Origin: Acanthaster planci
Taxonomy: Eukaryota; Echinodermata; Asteroidea; Valvatida; Acanthasteridae
Length of the DNA: 60,000 nt
Direction of reading: 5' to 3'
NCBI RefSeq assembly: GCF_001949145.1
Contig: NW_019091369.1
Span: forward strand, 2,629,294-2,689,293
Every line of letters begins with the position of its first letter. Within the stretch, counting starts at the first letter, position 1. Under the pieces are notes generated by a model that was not told the DNA's origin, made no database searches, and saw nothing but the letters and a program-made list of their open reading frames with translations. This document shows positions 14,701 to 26,481 of this stretch, piece after piece. The translations under genes and the position numbers were made by a program.

Positions 14701-17700
14701 ACACCCTGCTCTAAGCCAAACCAATATTAAAACCAATAAAAAAATAAGTGTAAAGCCAAAAAACTGAAAAGGACATAAACATTTACCGAGCTCCATTTGC
14801 AAGATATATGATTGGATTTATAATCTGTCCCAGAGGGACGGTCCAATGGGGACGGGGGGACGTGACAAAGGAGGTGCAATCACAGCCTGAGGTACGTGAT
14901 TTGTATCCCATTACACCACCCCGGTGAAGCTCTTAACGTGCCCACGGTGCACGAATCCATTACACTTCCAGGAAACAGATATGCGTGATGTCCCCCGAGG
15001 AGAGGCTTTCTGTACTACGCATGTTGCACGGCTTCAGGGGAAAAAAACGGTTTCCTGCAGCTTACCAAGGCCATTACGTACCACTTGTTCCTCACTGATT
15101 AACCACAGCGACACACAACAGGCAGATACTCACTCCAACTTCCCCCCCCCCAAAAAAAATATATACAATAAAACATGAACCATCTAATGGCCTGTTTGAA
15201 TTATTAATGAATTTATTTGATGTGGGCAAGTGAACTGAAAAAATAAGCTTGCAGTGACATTTCTCCATAAATAAAATGCCACATGCGGATTTTATACCTT
15301 GAATTAAAGGCGAGAGATGCTCCTCAAAACATCCACAAAAGTGGAATCTTTTGATAAGGGCTCTACAAACCTCAAAACTTGATTTGAAAAGAGCAAGAAC
15401 TTTTTCATGTGTTGTTGAATGAAAATACGTGCAGAGGGTCACACCAGCAAAAATAAATACTTCCAAATTGATTTAAAACACCATTTACAATAAAGTAATA
15501 TGGGTCCTTTTTTAACGTTGAAATTGGAAAGGACTGCACAGCTAAAGGAGTGAAAGCTTCAAGTTTCTCTGTTTGATTAATCTAAATCTCTTGAAAGGAA
15601 GACAATCTTTTCTATTTCACACATTAAAGAAAGGTCAGTATAAACGTGGATTGAAAAAGTGTTGCCCGTAACCAAACACATTTTGATCAATTTCGTACCC
15701 CTTAAAAGAATCTGTTGTAAATTGAAACAGTCGGCCTTAACATGATTACAAAGCAAAGCACATTTTTCAATTTAGTGCAAAAGAAAGCATCAGAAAAAAT
15801 GAAGCAATACTCAACATGATAGAAATAACTCTACCGAAGTGTCACGTCACTGTGAACCAGTGCAAACGAATGGAGTACGCGCGCATGATGGTTCACACGC
15901 TGGTTCTCTCGCTAATGCCTTTTACACACTAATTGTGCGCGTGACGTATTCACTTCGGTACTCTATTGACTTCCCAAGGACAAGGGTGTTTCCAGATTGT
16001 ACTGACTGAAGACTGACCCTTTTTTTTTGAAGGCCGACATTTAATTTTACATCGGTGCAGTTTGAATCTCCAAAGGTCCTTTGGGTATAAAATAGCCCCG
16101 ATTTTTAAAAATTAGTGCTTTCCAAGAAATAAAAAACAGCCTACTGTACACAAGGATTTTTATAACAATTCTTAAATCTCTCGTCCTACATGTACTTTGA
16201 TTGTCCGTGCTATTGCAATATTCCCTAAACTATTTTACAGGCTTTTATCCATCTCCTAAAATTTTCTCTTAGTTTTTAAAGACAGCAAACGAACTGGTAC
16301 TGAATTTCATGTAATGCCAACACTAATTAAAGTGGGCATTTTTGAGGAGGGAGTCATTAGGGATATAAAAGGCATGTTTGAAATGGGACAAAAACAATGG
16401 TAATTTGGCTGAAAAATCCAATTCACATGGAACTCAAGGCAACATGGATACCATAATTACTCCTGTGCCCCAGGCCAATAAATGTATGTGTACTTTCTTT
16501 CATTGGCTATAAGGACTGCTACGCAAAAAACTAACAAGACGACAAGCTTTTAAGAAGTAACAATGTCTAGGCACTGCAGCACAAATGAACTATACAGAGA
16601 ACTCCCCTTTAAATACTAAATAAATAAAATAGACTACCTGTATCGTGACTCCACAAGAATCGCACGGAACGCCGCCCTGAACTGTTCGATTTCTCGGTAC
16701 CATAACAGACAGAAAGAATCACAGAAATCAAGTCTGCCTGGAAAAAGTCTCCCTCTGAGGTGTGTGTGACTGCTCTTGCAGCAACGAGATGCCAAGTCAC
16801 GAGTGAACGGACTGTGCTTGTGCCATCGACACAAAGCCCTTGGCCGGCAGGAGAACACTTTACTTTGCCGATGTCTCAACTAATGAGCAAGCAGAAGGGT
16901 GACTGTGCTCATGCATTAAGACGACCCGCTCATTCTAAACAGCCTGAACTTGTTTGAAGGTGGCCAGGGCAGATACAATTCACGTTTCCTCTCACTTTCA
17001 AAGCAATGTGTATCTTTGCTGCTCTTCTCTTTTGCTTTCTTAGCTCAACTGTACTTAAAATGGAACGTGCTGTTTTGTTTATACCATTTTTATTCTTGGA
17101 TTTCAAGAAACACGAAAAAAGAAACAAAACCTATGCACAAGCCTTTCACAAATTTTTATGAATATACATATCCTTCCTCAAAATACATTTTGTTGGGCAC
17201 CTAAGGACTTACAAAGACAGATCAAATCTTCTTTCTGCATCCCTATTCTTATTACAAAAATGTTCATTAAAATTTTAATTGATTCTATTTAAGTAACTAA
17301 ATGTACACTTGTGGAAAGGGAATTGATCCACTTTCAATTTACAGTATTTGGAAAAAAAATTTGCTGATACAAGATTCCTCCAAAGTCCAGCAGAATTATT
17401 TTCTGTGTCAACAAATGGCTCAGTCACAACAGGAAATCGCTTACGTAACAGCAATTACAAATGTACGACCCGGGGAAATTACAGGTTATTAAGCCCATGG
17501 GACCTGCTTGTACTTTCACCAACCGTGTAAAGAGCTAATCAAGGGGGTACATACATTTTAGCAATCAATGGGGCTATCCCTCAGCAAATTAAAAAAAATA
17601 TGGCCATAAATTGCAAGGTTGTTATTACGCTGCTCGACCTTCCAAAGCGTGTGGGTTTCTTAGACTGAAATAGTCCTTGATTGAATTACCAGGAATAATG

Positions 17701-19744
17701 GCACGCCTTATGGAATCGAATGATCGTAATGTGGCGCAGCAGACAAACAGATGTTATCTGCCAGGTTTTGATGATAATGGAGAGTGCAAGGATTTGAACA
17801 AGCACACACATAAAAGAAGCGGGGTAGTAGATTGACGTCACTTGATCAAGGGAGCCTCGTTGCCTACAGTTTTAACAAGTTCCAAGAGACAGCACGTTGG
17901 GCAAAATTACCCGATCTGAGATAACTGGCTGTCTAATGACTCCCTCTCAAAAATATATGAGGATAATATGTTATTTTGACCACAACAAAATACCAAAATG
18001 ACAGAGCTAAGCATTCTGTACAATTGTTCAAAGTGTGCGTACAAGTTAAGCCTTAATTCCACCTCATAACAGACGCAATCTGTGTCCTTTGTATAATTGG
18101 GTTTTTCGCAAAATTGGGTGTCTTTTCTATGGCTTTTTTGTCTGTTTGGTTTTAGTATTTGATTGATACTCAGCAAAATGGCAGAGGTCAATGACCTACC
18201 TTGATGTAGGAAAGCATCTCGCCAAACTCCGGCGTCGCCTTGATCAGTTCGTCCCAGATGTTGCTGTACACCTGCAGGCGGGGGAAGTTGGGGCCCGACA
18301 GGCGATGGACCTCATCCAATTTCATCAAATCCTATGGGAGTTGTACAAATTTTCTTCAGTTCTGTTTTGTATCCGTAGGCGACATGAAATGACGACCTTG
18401 TAACATCTGACCACACAAGTTGTGACAAGTGCAAGGATCTGTGGGCGTATGTTTTATACATGTAGGTGAACTGCTTCATGGTTGACTGGGTGAACCAACT
18501 ATGTTGAACTACGTGCCAAAATGCAAGCATGCTTCAAGATATAAGTGTGTGCAGGTGTGGCATACATGGTATGGACCTCTGCACAAAAGATGTCCACATA
18601 CTAGGGTATGATGGCATTGTGTGGACTCACACACGTCCACAGAATGTTTTCCCCTCTCTGAAAAACAGTTTCAGAGGCATTTGGGGGTCAAGGTTATCTG
18701 TGGCAAAATGAAGAGGAACAGCCCAGGAAATAATCACCAAAAATCCAGCTCAAAGGTGTTATCCTAGTTGGAGAAAAAGGAGCATTTTCCTCAAGTTTCC
18801 TTATCCACAGGAAAACAAAGGAATGTCCACACTTTGTACGTAAAACAGGTATGTGTGTGTGAGTGTGGTGTCAAGTTTACGGTGTATCCTCAATTATACA
18901 AGTAATTAAATTGTTCCTCACTGAAAAAGGAATTAGGGTTTTCTTTCATTTTTTAGCAAATCTTGGTCCCTACCTCCTGTAGTTTCCTTTCCAAGCCTTC
19001 CACTGCCTTCCGTCCTGACAGGACGTCCCTCTGGTTCATCTCAGGTTTCTTCATCACGTTGTTCTGGAAATCCAGGAACCGCTGGAACTGTTCCTTCTTG
19101 GTCACCCCGCTCAGGTGGCTCTCATAGAAGGCTGGCGGGGGGTGGCTCGAGCCTTTCCTGGGGTCAGCTTCCAGCGGGGCCAGGGATTTGGGCGATCCGG
19201 TGCGGAGGGGGGACTTAGGTCTGGGGACAGACGAGGCGCCCGGGAGCATGAGCTCGGGCAGTCTGAGCTCCTCTACGTAGACATTATCACTGATGTAGGA
19301 AGCAGCTGTGTTTGGTCTCTGCTCAGTCGACAAGGGCTTCTCTGGCTTTGCCTTGAGCACTGACAAAATCGGGCTGGGGCTCTTTCTCCGTGGCCGACTG
19401 TCCTTTGACTTTTTCCCGGTCTTGCCTTTCTGGGAAACGGGAATACTTCCCGATGTCCCGACACCAAAGTTGTACATGGCATCTGTCATCTGAACGTGGT
19501 GGTCCGTGGACTTGCGAGGTGAAGGCAGCTGGGAAGGCTTGTGCATCAACGGAACCTCCTTCCCAGAGCTTTCCCATGGCACATGGGAAGCCTTTTCCGG
19601 CGGCTTCCATAGCCGATTGTGGTTCAGGTGGCCCCTCGTCAAGAGGTCAATGTCCTTCTTCTGGTCTAAAAATAGCCCCTCTAGGACGTCATGCAGAGGT
19701 CGTTCACTTACTTTCTCGGCCATTTTTGACGCTGTGCGCAGCAA
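2799..19744 (-). CDS. C6orf118-like coiled-coil protein with TSNAXIP1_N-type domain (7 exons, ~509 aa)
   Basis: Exons on the minus strand: 19744-18974, 18331-18200, 14230-14043, 5934-5813, 5052-4856, 3036-2975, 2856-2799. Phases join without a break and give 509 residues; a second ATG at 19723 gives 502. The N-terminus has a LLTRGHLNHNRLWKPPE block resembling C6orf118 proteins. A basic Ser/Pro-rich linker follows. The end of exon 1 through exon 3 (FLDFQNNV, then PRLQVYSNIWDELI, then EFGEMLSYIKDGYEEYM) matches the pattern of the translin-associated factor X-interacting N-terminal domain. Exons 3-6 are Glu/Lys/Leu-rich and predicted coiled coil. TSNAXIP1 and C6orf118 relatives are expressed in testis and ciliated cells; that role here is inference. 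Introns are unusually long for the window (0.6-8.1 kb). Family assignment is from memory, so TSNAXIP1 itself is the alternative. The last exon stops at 2801-2799, just before a perfect GTAAGT donor. Confidence 0.72.
5271..5425 (+). mobile_element. MITE-like interspersed repeat, family A, copy 1
   Basis: This stretch lies in intron 4 of the C6orf118-like gene, between exons 4 and 5. It is clearly similar, in inverted orientation, to 49690-49876 in ATM intron 47. Shared blocks include GACCGCGACTGCTGGGCTG, GTCCAGCAGCA, CAGCTGCATG and GTGTGGTATGCACTAATCC. It starts in TTAAACCCTTAACG, comparable to the TAACCCCTTCACG end of the other copy. There is no coding capacity. It is most simply a non-autonomous DNA transposon, with its right end truncated or diverged. 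Confidence 0.7.
9373..9389. promoter_or_regulatory. 17-bp palindrome in intronic GC-rich patch
   Basis: AGATTGTC and GACAATCT form perfect 8-bp arms around one central G. It lies in a 230-bp patch that is GC-richer than the surrounding intron. A dimeric transcription-factor site is possible, but one palindrome of this size in 60 kb is weak evidence. Confidence 0.2.
11653..11680. repeat. GT microsatellite with G run
   Basis: A short run of GT dinucleotides is followed by eight G, inside intron 3 of the C6orf118-like gene. It is a simple sequence repeat. Confidence 0.8.
13330..13504. mobile_element. Putative MITE with ~30-bp imperfect terminal inverted repeats
   Basis: The left end (TAGACCTTTATCAC, then GCTGCCATGTTT) pairs in inverted orientation with the right end (AAGATGGCTGCC, then ATGACATAGGTCCA) at roughly two thirds identity over 30 positions. 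The interior has no coding potential. Size and ends fit a small non-autonomous DNA element in intron 3 of the C6orf118-like gene. No target-site duplication was resolved. Confidence 0.4.
14231..18199 (-). other. 4.0-kb intron 2 of the C6orf118-like gene
   Basis: The intron runs from the GTAGGT donor at 18199 to the pyrimidine-rich acceptor ending at 14231. It contains an inverted-repeat element at 15832-15960 and otherwise AT-rich sequence. No additional exon with matching phase was found. Confidence 0.6.
15832..15960. repeat. Inverted-repeat (foldback) element
   Basis: TACCGAAGTG at 15832-15841 pairs perfectly with CACTTCGGTA at 15951-15960. The pairing extends inward through ACGTCAC/GTGACGT, and an inner GAACCAG/CTGGTTC pair adds a second stem. 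The 129-bp size and ends suggest a small foldback or MITE element in intron 2 of the C6orf118-like gene. No target-site duplication was identified. Confidence 0.5.
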
Positions 19745-22547
19745 GCTTGAGTAGGTCTAAATGACTACATCATGTCTGTGGAAAAACACCAAAAAAACCT
19801 TTTCTGCATTCTCACTCAGTCATGGGATTGGATGTCAACCAAAATACATGTATGTAGGCCTATTTATGCACGGATCTGTGGCATGTATGAGGGAAGTGAA
19901 CCAATCAGAATTCAACTTATTATTTTCTTTAGAGTATTCTCGAGGTCCGAGGTTGTTCCATTATGGCACTCACGTCTGGGCAAAGGGGCAACTCTCCATT
20001 CAGTTTGTACAGGGATTTGCAAGTTTCCTCATTTTTGGCAGCAACGTGACAGAAATAACTACAACCTTTTCAGTACAGAGTGAGAAATGTTTATAGTGCG
20101 TAAATAGTGAAATTTCAGGCTCATTTGATGTAAAGGTTGAGAGTTGGAGTCAATAATTCAGAGTCTCCCCATTGACCGCTACACTTTTTTTGCCCCTTTG
20201 AGTTTTGAGTGTAAAAGATGGAATAGCCATCAATTGACAACCAGAGAGAAGAATCAAGAATCAGTGACCTCATCCCGACCTCGAGAATTTTCTTAAGTAC
20301 AGTAGTCTAGGCCTAGCCTGCATGTACAGTAGGCCTACCTACTCATTAAGTCACAGTTGTAGGCAAAGGCATGGAGGGACAAAACAGGGCCAGTAAGACC
20401 TGTGTGCACAGCCCACAGTACAAGAATTTAAGAAACATTTTCAAAACATGACGCATACATCAAACATGTCCCACAGTCCAAATGGCATTATTCCTGACTT
20501 TCACGTACACTGCGTCACCTTTCACCCATTTAGACAGATTTAGGCGAACTCTATTTTTTTGGCAACTCAAATAACAAAACACTTCTGACCCCCTTCGGAT
20601 TTCGCACGGTACCCCGTCCACAAGTACGATAAACCAGTGGCACCAGAAACTTAGCCAGAACCCTCCAAAAGTTCGGCCCATGAAAATGAAGTTCACACAA
20701 TTTATTTGTCACCCAAGCAAAAATCGCTGCCTAACATATAAAGTAGCCGTCTAAGAAACAATGAAAGAAACGACGGGAAGCAGATCGTAATGATCCATAC
20801 CGTTTCGTGGCAAATCTGGCAGGGCCACGGAAAAATCAGACGTTCCCAGCCCCTCATACACACGGACACGGTACCGCTGCATGGGACGTACGCGTTGATA
20901 TGGCGAACGAGACAGACGCACGCTGTTGCCGTGTGTCTCGTTCGAACACTGAGGGCGCTGTTTCAACAAACCTGCCCGCTAGTTTTCAACTCTGAAGTGT
21001 GCACTGTTCCAATTCAAGGCAAATTCTCCGCCTGGCAAAAGGAGGCGCTTAAAACATACCCGGCCCCCTGCAGTTTCTTTTGGAAAGAGGAGTCTGTGTG
21101 GCCCAAGAAATTGTGGAATTGTGTAAGTATCGTCCAGGATTAACTTTCTAGATTCAGGGGCTCAAATCTGAGGGCAAAGCAGACAAAAACGCTATTGAAA
21201 AAGTTGTCCAAAGAGTCTGAGAAAGTGGAGGGATGTCATTTGAAAAATGGCTTGTTAACAGACTTGGGAAAGTTCACTTTTGGGGAGGGGGGCTGAGTTT
21301 GTTTGGTGTTAAAAATCTAACCAGTTAACCTACTAAAACTTGAAAATCAATTTAAATCTTAAGGACCCATCATTATTTTTTGTTTGAGAGGCCTCGAGGG
21401 CTTTGGTTGCCCGCGAGGCTCCAAACTTTGTTGATTTTTGCCTGTGCACTCTGCAGACAAGTGCACCTCCGTAATTTTCACCACACTTACATCAGTGGCG
21501 GCAAGTTTAGCACCTCTATCTTAGCCTGAATGCTTTTAGACCCCAGCTCCTGTCTCTAACATTAGGCACTGGAGTCTAATTTCTTTGATTCGTTGAAAGA
21601 ACTCTTCAAACAGATATTCAAATGTATCCAGAGTAGGCCTACTTTTGGAAGAATTGCGAAGGTGGGAACCATCGCCACGATTACCGATCAGCAGTGATCG
21701 TGATAAGTTACTTCCATTGCGAGCGGTCACAATGTGAAGGCATGACTTTGAACTGGACAAAACATACTCAGTACATCTCTCTGAAGTTTGTGCTTACATT
21801 TTATTCCGTAAATTCGTGAAAAAATGGCTAAAATTGATCCACGGGGGCTTCTGAATACAAACTAACACGATGCTACTCCGGAAAACTTCGTTGTCTTGGA
21901 AACCTTATGATTAAAGGTATTACTGCAATCAATTGTTTCTGATTCTCAGCGTGATTGATTCAAGTTTTGGGCCATCACTTATGAAGCATACTGAGCACTA
22001 CATTTTATGAAGGATGTCAAATCGAATCCATCACAGATGGTAATAATGCTTGTGCCAGACGCTAAAATACTTTCAGTTTGTAGTCGTTGTAGGTTCTACA
22101 TTAAGAAAGAAACAAAATTTACTTAATCACAATGTTCTCTATTTTTGTTTACTTTTACTATAGTATTATGACATCATTGAGAAAAATGTACGCAGACCAG
22201 TGTGTTCTTTGAAACTTGGGCATCGATATCAAGAGCGTTGACGTTGTGTAGCGAGTAGTGAACAACATATTCTTGGTATACCGTTCGGATTAGCTTAGAT
22301 GAATGCTTAGGTTACCGCCCAAAAGATAATGGGAAATGACTGGTACAGCTGATTTGTGCCAAGCGCATAAGTTTGCTTACCAAAACAAATATAGCCCACA
22401 AGTCCATAAAATGTCGGGCCAAAGCCATACAACAAAGTTGATCTACCATGAGGTTCGACACTTGTTTGCACGACATGGTCTTTTGTTGATGAGCCCCTAA
22501 ATCTAACGTAACCTTTATCGACGCCAATACCTCCCCATCACCGTACT
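19745..22547. other. Intergenic region between the C6orf118-like gene start and the subtilase gene end
   Basis: This should contain the promoter and 5' UTR of the C6orf118-like gene (right after 19744) and the 3' flank of the subtilase gene (before 22548). No exon with homology was recognised. A GC-richer patch at 20780-20960 has open frames on both strands but no splice or homology support. The octamer-like motif TAGGCCTA/TAGGCCTAC recurs at about 19853, 20308, 20333 and 21636. Confidence 0.45.
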
Positions 22548-25543
22548 CTAGTTAGGTTGTAGGTAAAGCAGGCGGTTTGGAGTGCCTTCACCCGCATTCA
22601 GTACCATGCAGGTGCTCGTATCTTTCAAGATCTTCATCTTGACCAGGTTATTGACCACTTGTGGTGGCAGGATATCCGGGACCTCTGTTACGCCGTTGGC
22701 AATGTGAACTGCCGCTGCACCTTGGTGGAAAAACCAAACGAACCAACAACCTAAATTATAACAGAGGAAATATGATTTGCATAACGAGGTCCACACATTT
22801 TCAATTGTTCAAGTCGGCGATGGCGTATCTGTTGATATTAAAACGAATGTTTATAAACTTTGGAAAGTAGGGCAGGCGTTCTGGCGAGCTGGCGCCCTCT
22901 TGATATAAATGCATCATGGCGACACTGTAACACCAACCTGCGACATACGCAGCGGCCATAGCAGTGCCGCTGGCATAAAAGAAGTCGTCGTCATTCTTAA
23001 AGTTGACGGTGTAGATGCTCTCACCGGGGGCAAAGAGATCGACGCAGAGACCTGTGTTGCTCCACGACGGCACCGTGTCCGTCGACCCTATTGCAGCTAC
23101 GGTGACAACCTATGAAATGATGTCTTTCGTTGACCATTACTGCATCAAGAGGAAGCTATAACCAATATATTTTCGATTTTGTAAATGAATAGAGGGTTTG
23201 CATAGCTACCATCTTGCAGGCCAGTGCTTTTGTTTCACAGGGTATGCACAAGGAAGGTTTCCCTGTGGAACAAAAGATCTGCCCTGCAAGATGGTTATCA
23301 CGCCAAACCTCTATGTGCTTCTTTATAGATAAACCAGAAACAACACTCTACATGGACGCACGTATGGGGATCGTGCTGGTGACCTCGCGCACGCCTCATG
23401 GATGTAGTTATCGAGGTCGACCTTGTTGGGATCGGGCGTGGTGGGAGGCAGGGGTGCCCTGTAGCCCAGGCCCACGGGGAAGAACTTGGGCTGCCCCTCG
23501 TCCGTCTTGGCGAGCTCGCTTCTGCCGGCCGCGGCCACCACTACGCAGCCCGCGTCGTGGATAGTCTTGACGGCCTCGTCCAGGACCCGGGACCCGCCGG
23601 TGGATAGTGCCAGCACCACTACGCAGGGGGACACTTTGTTCCGCATCACCCAGTCAAGGCCTGTCACGGATAAGGAACATAATGCAGCGTCATTGTTACG
23701 ATCGTGGATTTGGTCGTTGTTACCACTGTCATTGTGATTTGCACCTTTATGGCCGATTAGTATTCTAGTTGCGCGATGTATGAAACGACTCCTTAAATTT
23801 CAGTTCAAAGCAAAAAGACATTTACACAATCTGCAGCAAATTTGGAGTCTTTTACGTCTTTAAAAAGTTGATTTTTATTGTCTTTTTTTTCCTCTCTCGT
23901 TTTGTTCTTTCTTTCTTAGTTTGCTTGTTCATATTGAATTGTGCCCCTTTAAAACTTGTTGATACCTAGCATGACATAGCTGACGGCGTGGTTTTCGTAA
24001 CTTCCCGTCTCAGCCTCGCAGCCAATGACTTTGAGGGAGTGCATGGTTGCCCGCTTGGCCACACCGTAGCGGCTCCCAGCTATAATGCCAGCAACCGCAG
24101 TCCCGTGGCCTGTGCAAGTGTCGAAGCCCTGCCGAGTACAATCATTAGTACAGGTGAAACGTCTAAGTGTCGATATTTTTCCTAAGCAAACAATTTAAGT
24201 TCACAGTTCGGCTGGTAACCTGTTGTCGAAAGTGTTAACGTAATCTTTGCTTTGGAACCCCGAGGGGGAAATTTGATTGTACATGTATATTTCAATTGTT
24301 TTGTTCTTCATTCCCCATTTGATTGTTCTGGTGAGGGCAAACTTTGTGGAGTTTGAAGCAAACCAAAGAGATTTCACGGAAGAGGGGACCAAAAAATGTC
24401 TGCACGCTGGTGAAAATTTCAAATCCTGATCACAAATGGTGCGAACTCAAACCAACCAGGTTTTGTACTTACGTCACCTCCAAATGCGTCATAGGCATGT
24501 CGGGCACGGCACTCGAAGTCACGATGGAGGTCTTGAATTCCCGTGTCCAGAAGATATATGTTTGTACCAAAACCGTCCCCTGTAACCAAGAAGGAAATTT
24601 TCCGTTTGAAATACTTTGGACATCTTCTGATGTTGAGATATTGACAATAGGCCTAGTATGTGGAAGAGTATTCAGTGAATAGTCCAGTTTACCATTGATG
24701 GTGACGTTTCCATCCAACCCACTATCCAACTGGTTGATCCTGTCTAACCCATAGTCTTTCGGGACTTTGGTGTCTTTATCTGAAGCCAAGTTCTCCTCCT
24801 TGACTATTCCATCCTCCTCAATATATTCAATACCCGCAACTGTCTGGATCTATAGAAAAAGTCGGCTATAATAAGCGGAAATGAAACTTATAACCAAATA
24901 CTACAACTTGCAATATTTCCAAGACCAAATATCGTAGGACCCCCTCGTTTTTTCGAAGTTTGTCATCGATTTTGTTGGAATTTACCCAGTAATGTAGAGC
25001 AGCTGCCATTTTAAAGGCTGGTATTAAACGTTCAAAATATAATGCAGTAACATTTTTCCTAATTCTGCTCCCTGGATTTGTTTGTACATTTGAAAAGGCT
25101 TTAAGCGAGGTCATGTCATTTAGCACCTTTTCTTGGGCTTTGAAATTTAGTCTTGCTACGATGACCGGCACTACATTCTTAATCTTATGCTTAATCTCGG
25201 CGTGGACTTTACTCTTGCTGTCATCCGGAACAATCAGGTCCTCGATTTCCTTGGCCACTGCATCAATGTCATACCCCGCCTAAGTGAGAATGGAAATACG
25301 AGCTACTGAGTTACAATCCATACTAGTTTCAGTGTATTCACTTCTGCCATGGGTAGGTGTGCTGTAAGTTGGAACTGACGCCATCAGAGAGATCTTTACC
25401 TTAATCTTGATCAAGTACTGGCCGCCCAATGAGCCGTCCGAATTCTGTATCACAGGCGGCGAGTAGCCGGAGCTTGCCTGCAGCAACGCCCACAGAGCAC
25501 CGACGAAAATGTAGGCTTGGAGCTCACGACAACGCATGATCAC
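22548..25543 (-). CDS. Secreted proteinase K-like S8 subtilase, predicted catalytically inactive (8 exons, 455 aa)
   Basis: Exons: 25543-25400, 25279-25127, 24849-24693, 24579-24473, 24128-23966, 23660-23362, 23109-22938, 22720-22548. All phases join. A signal peptide (IFVGALWALLQASSG) is followed by an inhibitor I9 propeptide ending in GIEYIEED. The mature subtilase begins near YGLDRINQ. Catalytic Asp163 (YLLDTGI) and His195 (CTGHGTAVAG) are present. The oxyanion Asn is Arg288 (VVVAAAGRSE), and the catalytic Ser is Ala391 (ASGTAMAAAYVAG). The CVDLFAPGE block is typical of the proteinase K/PCSK9 branch. A Pro-rich insertion lies at about 289-330. The intact frame with two active-site losses points to a pseudoprotease; self-cleavage of the propeptide should not occur by the normal mechanism. 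The start could be Met1 or Met3. A binding or regulatory role is inference. Confidence 0.88.
23191..23312. repeat. Long hairpin: 52-bp imperfect arms, 18-nt loop
   Basis: Left arm 23191-23242 and right arm 23261-23312 have equal length and differ at about 11 of 52 positions, several of which become G-U pairs in RNA. The core blocks CCATCTTGCAGG and TTTTGTT.CACAGGG pair exactly or nearly so. It lies in intron 6 of the subtilase gene, upstream of the exon 7 acceptor. It may be a foldback element or a precursor of a small RNA. Either strand could form it. Confidence 0.75.
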
Positions 25544-26481
25544 CGTCCGACTGAAACAGAAGCAAAAATCGCTCGGTCATTTTCCCGCTCGAAATGGTAG
25601 CAAAAATCGTACCAATTGCACTGTGAGACGGAAGTAATTTCTAAAGATATAAATTCAGAGGCATAAAAGACATAATCGACATTTCTGGGAACTGTATTTT
25701 TGTAATGACTGTGCGAATTTTAAAAGTGCACCATTTTGAAGGAGGAAAATCTCCGAATGATGTTCATGTCATAATCAAAACGGATCATACCTTTAAAGCT
25801 TTGACGAAGTGCAACAACGCTGTTCAGGTGGATTTAACTTTGCGCTGTGGAGTGATCAAGAAAAGCCTTCCCAAAAGGCCTTTTAAAGTACTGCATCTTC
25901 ATCGACGCGTCAGATTCCGGTTAATGCCAGATCGTATTTCGGTAGCACCTTTATCCACCTCAAAATGACACAGCAGACACAATCAACCGTTCGTTTCAAC
26001 TTGTTCAATATTTCCATCTTCCTAAGACCATGATGAAGAAATTCGATATCCAGATTTACGGAATTCTTTCAATCATCTTGTCAAGATGATATTAAGCTCA
26101 GATGAAAGGACAGATTGGTTTCGATGCTAATGCTATTTGTCTGGTCGATAGCTTTAATATTTGAAGCATTTGTCATTGCCATGATCAATAAACACTTCAA
26201 TAAGGACAGTTCTGTCATTGCGGAGACAAAAAAGTATCATGTTTAATTCAAAGATTCTCAAAGCTATCCGTCATTAAAGGGATCAATATCTCATTCTATT
26301 GGTAAATTTAATTATAAAAAAATCTGTTGCACGCAGAGAACCTAGCTTCAGCATGTGACTGACAAACTCCCAATTCGTCCTGTTCTATTGCATTGTACCC
26401 CCGATCCGCTGCATAAAATGCCTCTTGGGGTTTAGCGCCCTCTAACGGATTTAAGAATCGAGGAAAACGTAAACCTCCATT

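Noticed and set aside
20905-20943. 10-bp inverted repeat GAACGAGACA/TGTCTCGTTC
   Set aside because: Short arms with a 19-base spacer; expected by chance in 60 kb and no supporting context.
20751-21143. Overlapping open frames on both strands in a GC-richer intergenic patch
   Set aside because: No homology recognised, no consistent splice structure, and both strands open equally, which fits composition rather than coding.
22548-25543. Subtilase as a dead pseudogene
   Set aside because: All eight exons keep splice sites and frame and the remaining motifs are well preserved; only active-site residues differ, which favours a pseudoprotease over gene decay.
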